A DNA stretch of 20,021 nucleotides from DASRDU01 sp035560235 (lineage in GTDB: Bacteria > Acidobacteriota > Blastocatellia > RBC074): positions 1 to 20,021 of the forward strand of contig DATMAG010000122.1 of NCBI GenBank assembly GCA_035560235.1, in the 5' to 3' direction. Numbering within the stretch: the first letter of the stretch is position 1; each line of letters opens with the position of its first letter. The position numbers were made by a program, and so were the translations under genes. This document shows positions 1 through 11,282 of this stretch, piece after piece. The notes beneath the pieces are model-generated. The model searched no databases and was not told the origin of the DNA. It saw only the letters and a list, made by a program, of their open reading frames with translations.

Positions 1-1180
1 TGATTTATGCCTATGCCATTTCAAGCTTTCAGTTGTTCTCGCTGCAGACCGCGCTCAATCAGCTCCGGCTCTTTCCCATCGCGTACAAGGTGATGATCGT
101 CGTGGCGGTAACGGGGCTGCTCGGATTTTTTCTGGTGCAGGTGCCGGTGGCGGTCTGGGCCTTTGGCTCACAGGTCGCGGGCTGGAAGCGGTATCTCGTC
201 TTCAGCGCGATTTCAGGCGTCGTGCCGTCGCTGGTGATGATTCTGCTGATTCGCCGGATTCTGGCCGAGCCGCTGCGCCGCCTGACTGAAACAACACTCG
301 CTGTCGCGCGCGGCAGTTACGGCGCGCAGACCGACATTGAATCGAATGATGAGCTGGGCGTGCTGGCGGCGAGTTTCAATGAGATGAGCCGCCGGATGGC
401 CGCTGACATTGCGCGGCTGCGTGAAATCAATCAGGGGCTGATTCGGACTGAAAAGCTGGCGACGGCGGGCACGCTGGCGACAGGCGTCGCGCACGAAGTC
501 AACAATCCGCTGGCTTCGATTTCATCGCTGGTGCAGTCGCTGCTTGCGCGCACGCACGATGAACGCGATCAGCAGGCGCTGCGGCTGATTCTGGCTCAGA
601 TCACGCGCATTTCCGGCGTGCTGAGAAACCTGATGGATTTCGCCCGGCCCCGTTCACCCGAACGCCTGCCGACCGACATCAACGACGTGATTGCCCGCAG
701 CCTCGAACTGGCCCGCTTCGACAAACGCTTCAGGCAGCTGACTGTGCGCACGGAACTCGCGGGCGGGCTGCCGCTGCTGCTGCTTGACGCCGATCAGATG
801 CAGCAGGTTTTTCTGAATCTGCTGCTCAATGCCCGCGATGCCGTCGAGACAAGTGAGCAGGGCGAGATCGCCATCACGACCTCTTATCAGGATGATGAAG
901 TGCAGATCAGCGTTGCCGACAACGGCTGCGGCATCGCGCCTGAAAATCTGGCGCGCATCTTCGATCCGTTCTTCAGCACCAGACCGCCCGGTCAGGGCAC
1001 AGGCCTCGGCCTGTCAGTCTGTCACAGCATCATCACCGCGCACGGTGGGCGCATCAGCGTTGAGAGCGGTTCTGATGGCACAACTTTTATTCTCGGTTTC
1101 AACTGCCCGAAGGAAAAGGATCATTTACAAAGCCACACGATGGAACACGAAGGTGAAAAGATGACAGGGAAACAATCCGT

Positions 1181-1184
<4 letters not shown>
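1..1184 (+). CDS. Membrane sensor histidine kinase, 5' end cut by window edge
   Basis: Autophosphorylating kinase of a two-component system, in the inner membrane. The reading frame is open to the left edge, so the true start may lie outside; a TTG at 33 is the first possible start inside, with no clear ribosome site. Counting from that TTG: hydrophobic segments at about 18-42 and 55-75, a HAMP-like linker to about 127, then the H-box with phospho-accepting His154 (AHEVNNPL), the N-box (LNLLLNARDA, 260-270) and the ATP-lid glycine motifs (DNGCGI about 296, GTGLGL about 322). The H-box and catalytic domain resemble NtrB-type kinases. The stop overlaps the start of the response regulator (ATGA), so the two are translationally coupled and almost surely partners. 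The tail after about residue 358 is hydrophilic and encoded partly by a repeat (1130-1157). The signal sensed cannot be read from the sequence. Confidence 0.9.
1130..1157 (+). repeat. Copy of a CACGAAG-type repeat inside the histidine kinase 3' end
   Basis: Bases 1130-1152 match 2539-2561 at 20 of 23 positions in the same orientation, by eye. The shared core is two CACGA(A/T)G-like units about 10 bases apart. This copy encodes part of the kinase's C-terminal tail beyond the catalytic domain, while the other copy is intergenic. Confidence 0.55.
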
Positions 1185-2527
<1,343 letters not shown>

Positions 2528-2533
2528 TCTGAT

Positions 2534-2657
2534 CCACGAAGCCGCACGAAGGATCACGAAGCGAAGAAGGACTGGAAGAAACAACCGGGAGTTTGGCTGC
2601 CGCTTTTCCTCATTCTTCTCTTTCTTCCTTTTTGTGTTTCTTCGTGCGGCTCCGTGG
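2534..2657. repeat. Long imperfect inverted repeat between regulator and deacetylase genes
   Basis: The left arm 2534-2551 (ccacgaagccgcacgaag) pairs with the right arm 2640-2657 at 17 of 18 positions. Weaker complementarity continues inward to about 2580 and 2605. The 5' arm is purine-rich and built of CACGAAG-like units; the 3' arm is pyrimidine-rich. It fills most of the gap between two co-directional genes and ends 30 bases before the deacetylase ATG. It may affect transcript ends or mRNA stability, or be a non-autonomous repeat. No long T-tract follows it. Confidence 0.75.
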
Positions 2658-2687
2658 AAAATCATCATCTTTCTTCTGACATTGCCC

Positions 2688-5357
<2,670 letters not shown>

Positions 5358-5432
5358 ATCCGAAGAGTGGGTGAAAACGCCTGACGCGACCTGCGCGATG
5401 GCAGACTCTTTTGCGCAGCAGGACAAGATCCC

Positions 5433-5455
5433 GGCCGCTTCACTTTTCCGCGGCC
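5433..5455. terminator. Possible hairpin between convergent genes
   Basis: GGCCGC (5433-5438) and GCGGCC (5450-5455) form a perfect 6-bp stem with an 11-base loop, covering the last codons of tatC. It sits between the convergent deacetylase and tatC genes. No U-run follows on either strand, so it is at best a weak terminator. Confidence 0.3.
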
Positions 5456-6504
5456 AGCGCGGCAAGTTCCTCATCGGTGCGGCGCGGCTTGCCGAAGACC
5501 CAGACGATGCCGATGCTGAGGAAGTAAAGCATCAGCATCGGCGCGGCGAAGACAAACATATTGAAAGCGTCTGCAGTCGGAGTCAGGACGGCGGCCAGAA
5601 TGGCGATGATCACTACCGCATAGCGCCAGCCCTTCCACAGAATCCCTGGTGTCACCAGCCCGATGCGGCCCAGGATGAAGGCGATTGTCGGAATCTGAAA
5701 GACGATGCCGAGGCCGAGCATGATGATCAGAATCAGATCCAGATAATCCTCGGCGTTGATCAGCGTCTGAAAGCCTTCCTGCAAACCGAGCAGGTAATTG
5801 CACGCAGCCGGAAACGCCACGTAATAACCGAAGGCCGCGCCCACAATGAACAGAAAACTGCCCATTACCAGCACGGGCGCGATGTATTTCTTTTCGTGCT
5901 GATAGAGTCCCGGCGAAACGAAGGCCCAGATCTGATAAAGAAGAAACGGGATCGCAAAGGCGACGGCGGCGTACATTCCGACCTTCATATACAGGGCAAA
6001 AGCTCCGCCGACGGTCGTGATGACCAGTTCATCCCGCGAATCGAAGCCGGGCACCAGCGCCGCGCGTCCGAGAATTTCGCCCAGTTCTGTTCCTGCCGCC
6101 AGCACCGTCCGGCCCAGCAGCCAGGGCTGCGTCAGCACGGCGGTCAGTTTGCCATCGCGGCTGACGACCTTTGCCGGAATGGTTGTCCCGGCGGGAACCT
6201 GCACTTTCTCGATTTCAGCGGCAAACGGAAAGGTGTACTGAAAGGACTCGCCTTCCTTCAGCTGAGCGCGCGTGTCGGGGCCGAGCAGCCTTGATTCTCT
6301 TTCGATTCTCGCCTTCCGGGCCTCCTGTTTGACGGGAATCGCCAGGAAACGGTAGATGTAATCAGAAAAGTAAAAGCACGCGCCGAAAGTGATGGCGATG
6401 GCCATCACCGAATGAATCAGCCTCCGACGCAGTTCGTCGAGGTGATCGAGGAAGGACATCTGCAATCCTTCGTCTTCGTGTTCTGTTTCTCCTGGTTCAG
6501 TCAT
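5440..6504 (-). CDS. tatC: Twin-arginine translocase subunit TatC with enlarged first periplasmic loop
   Basis: Core subunit of the Tat system, which moves folded proteins carrying RR signal peptides across the inner membrane. 354 residues from the ATG at 6504; a TTG nine bases upstream is possible but has no better ribosome site. Family hallmarks are the N-terminal HLDELRRRL before the first membrane helix, the SPGLYQHEKK segment after the second helix, and TPTADAF before the last helices. Typical TatC proteins are about 250 residues. The excess is a roughly 100-residue hydrophilic insertion, about residues 60-162, between the first and second membrane helices, facing the periplasm. It lies downstream of a tatA/tatB gene on the same strand with a 30-bp hairpin between them, and is probably transcribed from the promoter ahead of that gene. 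Confidence 0.95.
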   Translation of the reverse strand: MTEPGETEHEDEGLQMSFLDHLDELRRRLIHSVMAIAITFGACFYFSDYIYRFLAIPVKQEARKARIERESRLLGPDTRAQLKEGESFQYTFPFAAEIEKVQVPAGTTIPAKVVSRDGKLTAVLTQPWLLGRTVLAAGTELGEILGRAALVPGFDSRDELVITTVGGAFALYMKVGMYAAVAFAIPFLLYQIWAFVSPGLYQHEKKYIAPVLVMGSFLFIVGAAFGYYVAFPAACNYLLGLQEGFQTLINAEDYLDLILIIMLGLGIVFQIPTIAFILGRIGLVTPGILWKGWRYAVVIIAILAAVLTPTADAFNMFVFAAPMLMLYFLSIGIVWVFGKPRRTDEELAALAAEK

Positions 6505-6518
6505 TTGTTTCAATCAGA

Positions 6519-6602
6519 AGGCAAAGGGCAAAAACCACAAATCAAAAGCAGATCAGCCGCACGAGCCTGAAACTTTTGACCTTTGATTTTTGCCCTTCGC
6601 CT
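6519..6602. repeat. 30-bp imperfect inverted repeat between tatA and tatC
   Basis: Bases 6519-6548 and 6573-6602 are inverted copies matching at 25 of 30 positions around a 24-base loop. The 5' arm is purine-rich with GGCAAA and TCAAAA-like units. On the transcribed strand the hairpin ends about 14 bases before the tatC ATG, where a ribosome site would be expected and none is visible. It could modulate tatC translation relative to tatA, or be a dispersed repeat. Confidence 0.8.
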
Positions 6603-6615
6603 GTTGCCTGTGTCT

Positions 6616-7032
6616 TCAAATCCAGTGTCCGGCTCCCGGCTGCTGCGCTTTCGGCTCACTCTGAGTGGCCGCCGCGACGGCAGGTTCCGCGTGTTTCTCA
6701 GGTGCGGCTGCACCAGTGCCGGCGTCTTCAGCCTGCGTTTCGGTCGCGGTGTGCGTTTCACCGGAGTATGGATCGTAATGATAAGAGCTGTCGGCACTGT
6801 CCGAGCTGTCAGCGTGATATTCGGACTGATATGAAGTCTCCGCGCTGCTGATGTTCTTGTGTTTTTCCAGTTCGACTTCCTGCTCCCAGGTGCGCTTGAA
6901 ATCGTCCGAAGCGCGGCGGAACTGCGCGAGCGCCTGGCCCAGCGATTTGCCGAGTTCGGGCAGCTTGCGCGGGCCGAAGACGATCAGCGCAATCACCATG
7001 ATGATCAGGATTTCAGTCATTCCAAGATTCAT
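6616..7032 (-). CDS. tatA: TatA/TatB-family translocase protein
   Basis: Small single-span subunit that forms the Tat pore or the receptor complex with TatC. 138 residues: an N-terminal membrane helix (about 5-19), the hinge FGPRKLPELGKSLG (19-32), an amphipathic helix to about 55, then a long low-complexity acidic, Ser- and Ala-rich tail. TatA and TatB cannot be separated with confidence by eye, and only one such gene is here, so it may serve both roles. A GAGGA ribosome site sits about 8 bases before the ATG, and a good sigma-70 promoter lies upstream at 7096-7124. The tail is longer than in a minimal TatA. Confidence 0.9.
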   Translation of the reverse strand: MNLGMTEILIIMVIALIVFGPRKLPELGKSLGQALAQFRRASDDFKRTWEQEVELEKHKNISSAETSYQSEYHADSSDSADSSYHYDPYSGETHTATETQAEDAGTGAAAPEKHAEPAVAAATQSEPKAQQPGAGHWI

Positions 7033-7095
7033 TGCGAATCCTCATCTCAAATGAAAGTAATTGACGAGAGATATGAAACAGTGGCGACACCGCAG

Positions 7096-7124
7096 ACTAT
7101 AAGTTGCGCTACAGCCTCAGTCAA
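7096..7124 (-). promoter_or_regulatory. Sigma-70 promoter for tatA-tatC
   Basis: Reading the minus strand, TTGACT (7119-7124) and TATAGT (7096-7101) are separated by exactly 17 bases; each box matches the consensus at five of six positions. A start near 7089 would give a leader of about 57 bases before the tatA ATG. Confidence 0.6.
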
Positions 7125-7160
7125 GCAGGTCTTCAGCCACCGGCGCAGCCCCGCGTAAGC

Positions 7161-7177
7161 GCGAGCGTCCCGCTCGC
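7161..7177. repeat. Short GC-rich perfect palindrome, REP-like
   Basis: GCGAGCG, a TCC loop, then CGCTCGC: a 7-bp perfect stem in the gap between tatA and the VWFA-related gene. It lies about 100 bases past the VWFA-related stop and has no T-tract. It may be a REP-type element or a transcript-end stabiliser. Confidence 0.45.
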
Positions 7178-7276
7178 TCAGGCCGACATTCCGGGCAGCT
7201 TCAGAATCAGCGGAAGCTTCGCGCAGGTCAGGCAGGTCGGACGTTCGCGCCCCGGATGACAGCCGATGAGTCGCGC

Positions 7277-8221
7277 CTACTTTCCGGACCTGCCGGCGTA
7301 ATAGCCCTGGCGGGTGCGAACGTTGAGCGGGGTGGAAGTGCGAACTTCAATTGTTCGCCAGCGCCCGTCGCGTTTCTCGTTGGAAGGCTCGTAAGCAATG
7401 GTGTACTGATTGCGCAGTTCCTCGATGGTCTGCTCAAACGCTTCGCGCAGTCTGCTGCCGCCCGGCGTTGAAAAGAATCGCCCGCCGGTCCTGGCGGCCA
7501 GCGTCCTGAGCACTTCAGGCCCGTTGTCGCGGGGCGCAGTCCGGTTGAGCGCGCTTTCGCTCAGATCTACCGCATAGACCGTGATCTGTCCGGCCAGCGA
7601 GCGTTTGAGCGCCTCCTCAAGCGTATGCCGACTGACCGTGTCCGCTCCGTCGGAAACAATCAGAATCGCGCGGCGGCGCTCCGGGCGTTTCGCCAGGGCT
7701 TCTACTGCCTCGCAGATGCCGTCGTAAAGCGGAGTCATTCCGTCGGCATCAACCTCCCAGAGGATCGGGTCAACGCTGCGGACCTCTGAGAAATCCTGAA
7801 GCTTTCTGATCCTTGTGCCGCCGAAACTGTAAATCGCTACCGAGTCGCCGTCACGAATCCCGCTGACGAAATTCGAGCAGGCCGCCCGCGCCAGACTCAT
7901 CCTTGCCGACATGCTCGCGCTCGTGTCCATCAGGATGACAGCAGCGAAAGGCGTCTCTTCGACGCTGAAGCTGACAATCTTCTGCCGCTGTTTGTCCTCA
8001 AAGATGCTGAAATCCTTTTCACGCAGCCCGGCGACATATTTCGCCTTTGCATCCGTGACCGTCACATTCAGCACAACCAGAGTCGTTTCGACCGAAGTCA
8101 CTTCATCCTCAGCCTGCTTCTGTTCCTGATTCTGCTGCGCGAACGCAGTCAGGGCGATCCCGGCGAACAAGACCGGGAGCACGGCACGGGCGAGCAGAGT
8201 AATAATCAGACGACAAGGCAT
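7277..8221 (-). CDS. Secreted VWFA-related protein of the acidobacterial type
   Basis: 314 residues from the ATG at 8221. A TTG 12 bases upstream lies next to a terminator-like hairpin and is unlikely. The N-terminus is a signal peptide ending near AFA-QQ (26-30). The von Willebrand factor A domain (about 90-290) has the metal-binding MIDAS motif DTSAS (99-103) and a later VSDGAD segment. Before it is a beta-rich stretch (LNVTVTDAKAKYVAGLREKDF) typical of the VWFA-related family that is abundant in Acidobacteria. It probably binds a protein partner in a divalent-metal-dependent way outside the cytoplasm; the partner is unknown. The gene lies 45 bp downstream of the small secreted protein gene, with a strong hairpin filling the gap, and no ribosome site is visible. 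Confidence 0.9.
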   Translation of the reverse strand: MPCRLIITLLARAVLPVLFAGIALTAFAQQNQEQKQAEDEVTSVETTLVVLNVTVTDAKAKYVAGLREKDFSIFEDKQRQKIVSFSVEETPFAAVILMDTSASMSARMSLARAACSNFVSGIRDGDSVAIYSFGGTRIRKLQDFSEVRSVDPILWEVDADGMTPLYDGICEAVEALAKRPERRRAILIVSDGADTVSRHTLEEALKRSLAGQITVYAVDLSESALNRTAPRDNGPEVLRTLAARTGGRFFSTPGGSRLREAFEQTIEELRNQYTIAYEPSNEKRDGRWRTIEVRTSTPLNVRTRQGYYAGRSGK

Positions 8222-8230
8222 ATAACTGTG

Positions 8231-8265
8231 CAAAAGGCCGCAGCCCGATCCTTGCGCTGCGGCCT
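8231..8265 (-). terminator. Intrinsic terminator or attenuator ahead of the VWFA-related gene
   Basis: On the minus strand AGGCCGCAGC (8256-8265) pairs perfectly with GCTGCGGCCT (8235-8244) across an 11-base loop, followed by TTT. It starts two bases after the stop of the 170-residue gene and ends 13 bases before the VWFA-related ATG. It fits rho-independent termination, though the U-run is short. Confidence 0.65.
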
Positions 8266-8266
8266 G

Positions 8267-8779
8267 TCAGTTCAGATAACCGCGAATCAGTTTGACCAGT
8301 TGAATGACTTCAGTGGCGGTCGAAACAACCGTTGCAGAAACGATGTGGCGCGAGGTCTTTTCCATTCCTGCCTGCAGCCTGCTGCTTGCTTCACAGAGTT
8401 GCTTGAGCGCCTCGGCCAGCGAAGCAGGCATCGGATCGAGTTCCTGATCTCCTTCGCCGCCACCCGATTCAGAGCGAATCTTCTTTGCGCTCTTTTCAAT
8501 CTCCTTCAGCTTCTTTTCAGCCGCGCGCGGCAGTTTGCTGCCATTGGCATCCTTCAGCAGCGCTTCAGCGTTCTCCTTCACTTCAGCCGCCGCCTTGACA
8601 AGCTTTTTATGCTCCTCCTCTTCACGCTTGATCTGCATCTTCTTGAGCGTGTCGAGCCAGGGTTCACTCTGTTCTTCGGGCGGTGGCTTCTCGGTCGTAC
8701 TCTGAGCCGCGCTCAATGAAACCATCAGCACAACTGCGACCAGTGCAGAAAGCATGAATGAAAGAGTCCGGGAAATCAT
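8267..8779 (-). CDS. Small secreted coiled-coil protein, unknown function
   Basis: 170 residues from the ATG at 8779, chosen because GAGGTG lies six bases upstream; an in-frame ATG at 8797 would place that ribosome site inside the gene. Residues 1-26 form a signal peptide (hydrophobic core, SLSAAQ end). The rest is hydrophilic and charged: a Pro/Glu-rich stretch at about 30-42, then long Lys/Glu-rich alternation (about 45-108) predicted as helix or coiled coil, a Gly/Glu/Asp patch, and a C-terminal amphipathic helical region. No enzyme motif is seen and I do not recognise a family. It is followed by the VWFA-related gene in the same direction, so the two may form a secreted pair, although a terminator-like hairpin separates them. 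Confidence 0.75.
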   Translation of the reverse strand: MISRTLSFMLSALVAVVLMVSLSAAQSTTEKPPPEEQSEPWLDTLKKMQIKREEEEHKKLVKAAAEVKENAEALLKDANGSKLPRAAEKKLKEIEKSAKKIRSESGGGEGDQELDPMPASLAEALKQLCEASSRLQAGMEKTSRHIVSATVVSTATEVIQLVKLIRGYLN

Positions 8780-8893
8780 TGGCGTCACCTCGCTCATTTT
8801 TGTATCACAAATCCGCGCAGGGTCGCCAGATTTGTTTTCGCTGAGTCACGCCCGCGCGCCGCTCATTACTTCATTCGGCCTTCAGTCTGCTGC

Positions 8894-9598
8894 TCAATCC
8901 CTCTTCAGAAAACCGGTGATCCAGCGAACAATCAGCTCTTCGTTTGTCGGCAGTTCCAGACTCTCAAGTCCCGCGCGCACGCGCTCTGCGCCGATGCGTT
9001 CGACGCGGTCGCGCATCAGCGCAGCGGTGTATGCCGCCGGGAATTCAGGATGCGCCTGAATGCCGAGCATCGTCTCACCAGTGCGAAACATCGCGACCGG
9101 GCAATGCGCGCTTTCACCCAGGACGACGCTGTTTTCAGGCAACTGCTGCACCTGATCCTGATGCATGTACTGAAGCCGACACTCCGGCTGCGACGGCTGC
9201 ATCCACGCTTCAGACCGAACAACGCCAACTCTGTGAACGCCCACGCCCCAGCCCGTCGAGGCTTTGGCCACTCGCCCGCCCAGAGCCTCAGCCAGCATCT
9301 GATGACCGAAGCAGATTCCGACAAACGGTCTCTGCGCCGCGTGAAGCCGCTGAACAAAACGCTTCAGCGCGTGAATCCAGTCAACGTCGTCGTAAACCGA
9401 ACACCGCGACCCGGTGCAGAGCCAGCCGTCACATTCATCAGTCGTTTCCGGCCAGTCGCCATTGCAGACATCGAACGGCCTGAGATTCAACTGCGGCGCA
9501 TAAGCCGCAAACAGGGCCGCAAACATGTCGCGGTAATCGCCCGCAATGTGGCGGTACCTGTCCGGCACGTGATCGCATTCAAGCAGCCCGATCTTCAT
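8894..9598 (-). CDS. Class I glutamine amidotransferase (GMP-synthase-like GATase1)
   Basis: 234 residues, cytoplasmic. The catalytic triad is complete: nucleophile Cys96 in GICFGHQ (94-100), and His183 and Glu185 in IQAHPEF. These enzymes hydrolyse glutamine or a gamma-glutamyl amide; the stand-alone GMP-synthase-like group has no synthetase domain attached. The PuuD gamma-glutamyl-GABA hydrolase belongs to a different branch, so that identity is not claimed. It lies on the same strand as, and 278 bp downstream of, the aldehyde dehydrogenase, beyond a terminator-like inverted repeat. It could therefore be separately transcribed, or be the hydrolase of the gamma-glutamyl pathway proposed for the genes upstream. 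Confidence 0.88.
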   Translation of the reverse strand: MKIGLLECDHVPDRYRHIAGDYRDMFAALFAAYAPQLNLRPFDVCNGDWPETTDECDGWLCTGSRCSVYDDVDWIHALKRFVQRLHAAQRPFVGICFGHQMLAEALGGRVAKASTGWGVGVHRVGVVRSEAWMQPSQPECRLQYMHQDQVQQLPENSVVLGESAHCPVAMFRTGETMLGIQAHPEFPAAYTAALMRDRVERIGAERVRAGLESLELPTNEELIVRWITGFLKRD

Positions 9599-9793
9599 CT
9601 CAAATCCAGCCTGTCGAAATTTTCAGTCGGCGGCATTGCCTGTAACCTGCCCGGCAGCCCAGGCGTGACACTTCCGCGATCACCGCATAAGCCGCCACGC
9701 CACGTGTGCATTCCTGAGCCGGGTCTGGTGAACCAGAAACAGGAACTGAAAGCTGGTCTGTCTGTACATCACTTCTTAAATCAGAGCCCAAAA

Positions 9794-9861
9794 CATTGGG
9801 ACACTCACTTTGATTTCAACCCGATTTCAGCGTATTTCTGCATAGAATGAGTGTCCCAATG
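9794..9861 (-). repeat. Perfect 14-bp inverted repeat after the aldehyde dehydrogenase gene
   Basis: cattgggacactca (9794-9807) and tgagtgtcccaatg (9848-9861) are exact inverted copies around a 40-base loop. It begins 16 bases past the aldehyde dehydrogenase stop, and on the minus strand the second arm is followed at once by TTTT. It could end transcription of the upstream operon despite the long loop, or be a very short palindromic mobile element or IS remnant. The rest of the 9599-9876 gap shows no gene or clear promoter. Confidence 0.6.
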
Positions 9862-9876
9862 CCTGTGTGGTTCGAT

Positions 9877-11274
9877 TTAGAGTTTCAGCCGCAGATGAAA
9901 TGATTTTGGCCGCGTGAATGCTTCAAAGCCGAGTTTCGAGAGCGTGCAGCCGCGTCCTGAATCCTTCACGCCAGTCCACGCCAGCGCCGGGTCGAGATAA
10001 TCGCAGCGGTTCATGTACCACGTCCCGGTCTCGATCTGATCGCCAATCCGAATCGCCGCGTCAGCATCCGTCGTCCAGATTGAAGCGGTCAGGCCGTAGC
10101 GGCTGTCGTTCATCAGCGCGATGGCTTCTTCATCATCGCGCACCGGCATGATTCCGGCGACGGGGCCGAAGGTTTCTTCGGTCATTACCAGCATCCGGTG
10201 ATCCACGTTGACAAGTACCTGGGGAGCCAGATACGGCGTGCCTGCGCGGTCAGCCGGAAATTCACGCGGATCAATCAATGCCCGTGCGCCTTTCTCAATC
10301 GCCTCGCTGATGTGGGCGCGCACTTTGTCTGCGGCGTCGGTGCGCACCATCGGCCCGAGCGTGGTTTCAGCTTCGAGCGGGTTGCCGAGTTTGTAACCTC
10401 GCGTCAGTTCGACAAAGCCTTCGACAAACTGATCGTAGAGATCGCGGTGGACGTAGATGCGTTCGACGGCGCAGCACGACTGACCGGAATTGAACATCGC
10501 GCCGTCAACCAGGTTTTCAATTGTCGCTTCAAGCGGCGCATCGGCGCGCACGTAAGCCGGATCCTTGCCGCCGAGTTCAAGGCCCGTGGCAATGAATCTG
10601 TCGCTCGCGGCGCGCTGCACGGCGTGGCCGCCTGCGACCGAGCCGGTGAAGGCGACAAAACTGATGCGCGAGTCACGAATGAGTTCGGCCACCTGATCGT
10701 GATCAATGTGCAGAAACTGAAAGACGCCCGCGGGCAGTCCGGCGGCGGCAAAGGCTTCGGCATAGCGTTCAGCGACGAGCGGAGTCTGTGGCGCGATCTT
10801 CAGAATCACGCTGTTGCCTGCGAGAATCGCCGGAACAATCGCATTGACCGAAGCCAGCCAGGGATAGTTCCACGGAGCCAGCACCAGCACGACGCCGAGC
10901 GGTTCGCGGCGAATGAACCGCTGAAAGTTCTCCTTCGGTTCGATCACAATGTCCGCGAGTTCGCGTTCGGCAATGTCGCACATATAAGTGACGCGCTCGC
11001 TGAAGCCCCGGCGAATTTCAAACGGGCTGTAAGCAATGGGTCGCCCGATCTGCCACGTCAGTTCAGTGCCGACTTCAGCGGCTCGTTCGATCAGCCACGC
11101 GGCCATGCGGCGACAGATCGCTGCGCGTTCTGCAACCGGCACACGCTTCCATTCACGCTGCGCGGCCACGGCGCGGGCCAGCGTGCTTTCAATCTGTTCA
11201 GACGATGCCAGTTCACGCTCGGCATAAACCGAGCCGTCAACCGGGCTGATTGTCTGCTGGATTCGATTGTTCAT
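9877..11274 (-). CDS. NAD(P)-dependent aldehyde dehydrogenase
   Basis: 465 residues, a normal length for the ALDH superfamily. It oxidises an aldehyde to a carboxylate with NAD(P). Conserved features are PWNYP with the oxyanion Asn136, the cofactor-binding FTGSVAGG (209-216), general-base Glu233 in LELGGKDP, nucleophile Cys267 in NSGQSCCA, and a C-terminal EETFGPV (cofactor-contacting Glu and Phe). The ATG is eight bases after the stop of the short-chain dehydrogenase gene, and the only ribosome-site candidate (GGAG) overlaps that gene's end, so the two are one transcript. Behind a gamma-glutamyl ligase and an alcohol-type dehydrogenase, a likely role is oxidation of an aminoaldehyde or gamma-glutamyl-aminoaldehyde; this is inference. 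Substrate class cannot be set by eye. Confidence 0.93.
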   Translation of the reverse strand: MNNRIQQTISPVDGSVYAERELASSEQIESTLARAVAAQREWKRVPVAERAAICRRMAAWLIERAAEVGTELTWQIGRPIAYSPFEIRRGFSERVTYMCDIAERELADIVIEPKENFQRFIRREPLGVVLVLAPWNYPWLASVNAIVPAILAGNSVILKIAPQTPLVAERYAEAFAAAGLPAGVFQFLHIDHDQVAELIRDSRISFVAFTGSVAGGHAVQRAASDRFIATGLELGGKDPAYVRADAPLEATIENLVDGAMFNSGQSCCAVERIYVHRDLYDQFVEGFVELTRGYKLGNPLEAETTLGPMVRTDAADKVRAHISEAIEKGARALIDPREFPADRAGTPYLAPQVLVNVDHRMLVMTEETFGPVAGIMPVRDDEEAIALMNDSRYGLTASIWTTDADAAIRIGDQIETGTWYMNRCDYLDPALAWTGVKDSGRGCTLSKLGFEAFTRPKSFHLRLKL

Positions 11275-11282
11275 GGCGCGTC

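Noticed and set aside
2528..2687. Sigma-54 promoter downstream of the NtrC-family regulator
   Set aside because: Searched by eye for GG-N10-GC with the usual flanks; TTGGCTGCCGC near 2594 does not have the right spacing.
8894..9598. Calling the amidotransferase PuuD
   Set aside because: The nucleophile motif GICFGHQ and the overall sequence fit the GMP-synthase-like branch rather than the peptidase C26 branch.
9600..9791. 63-codon open frame on the - strand ahead of the amidotransferase
   Set aside because: No ribosome site and no recognisable motif; it looks like chance openness in GC-rich DNA.
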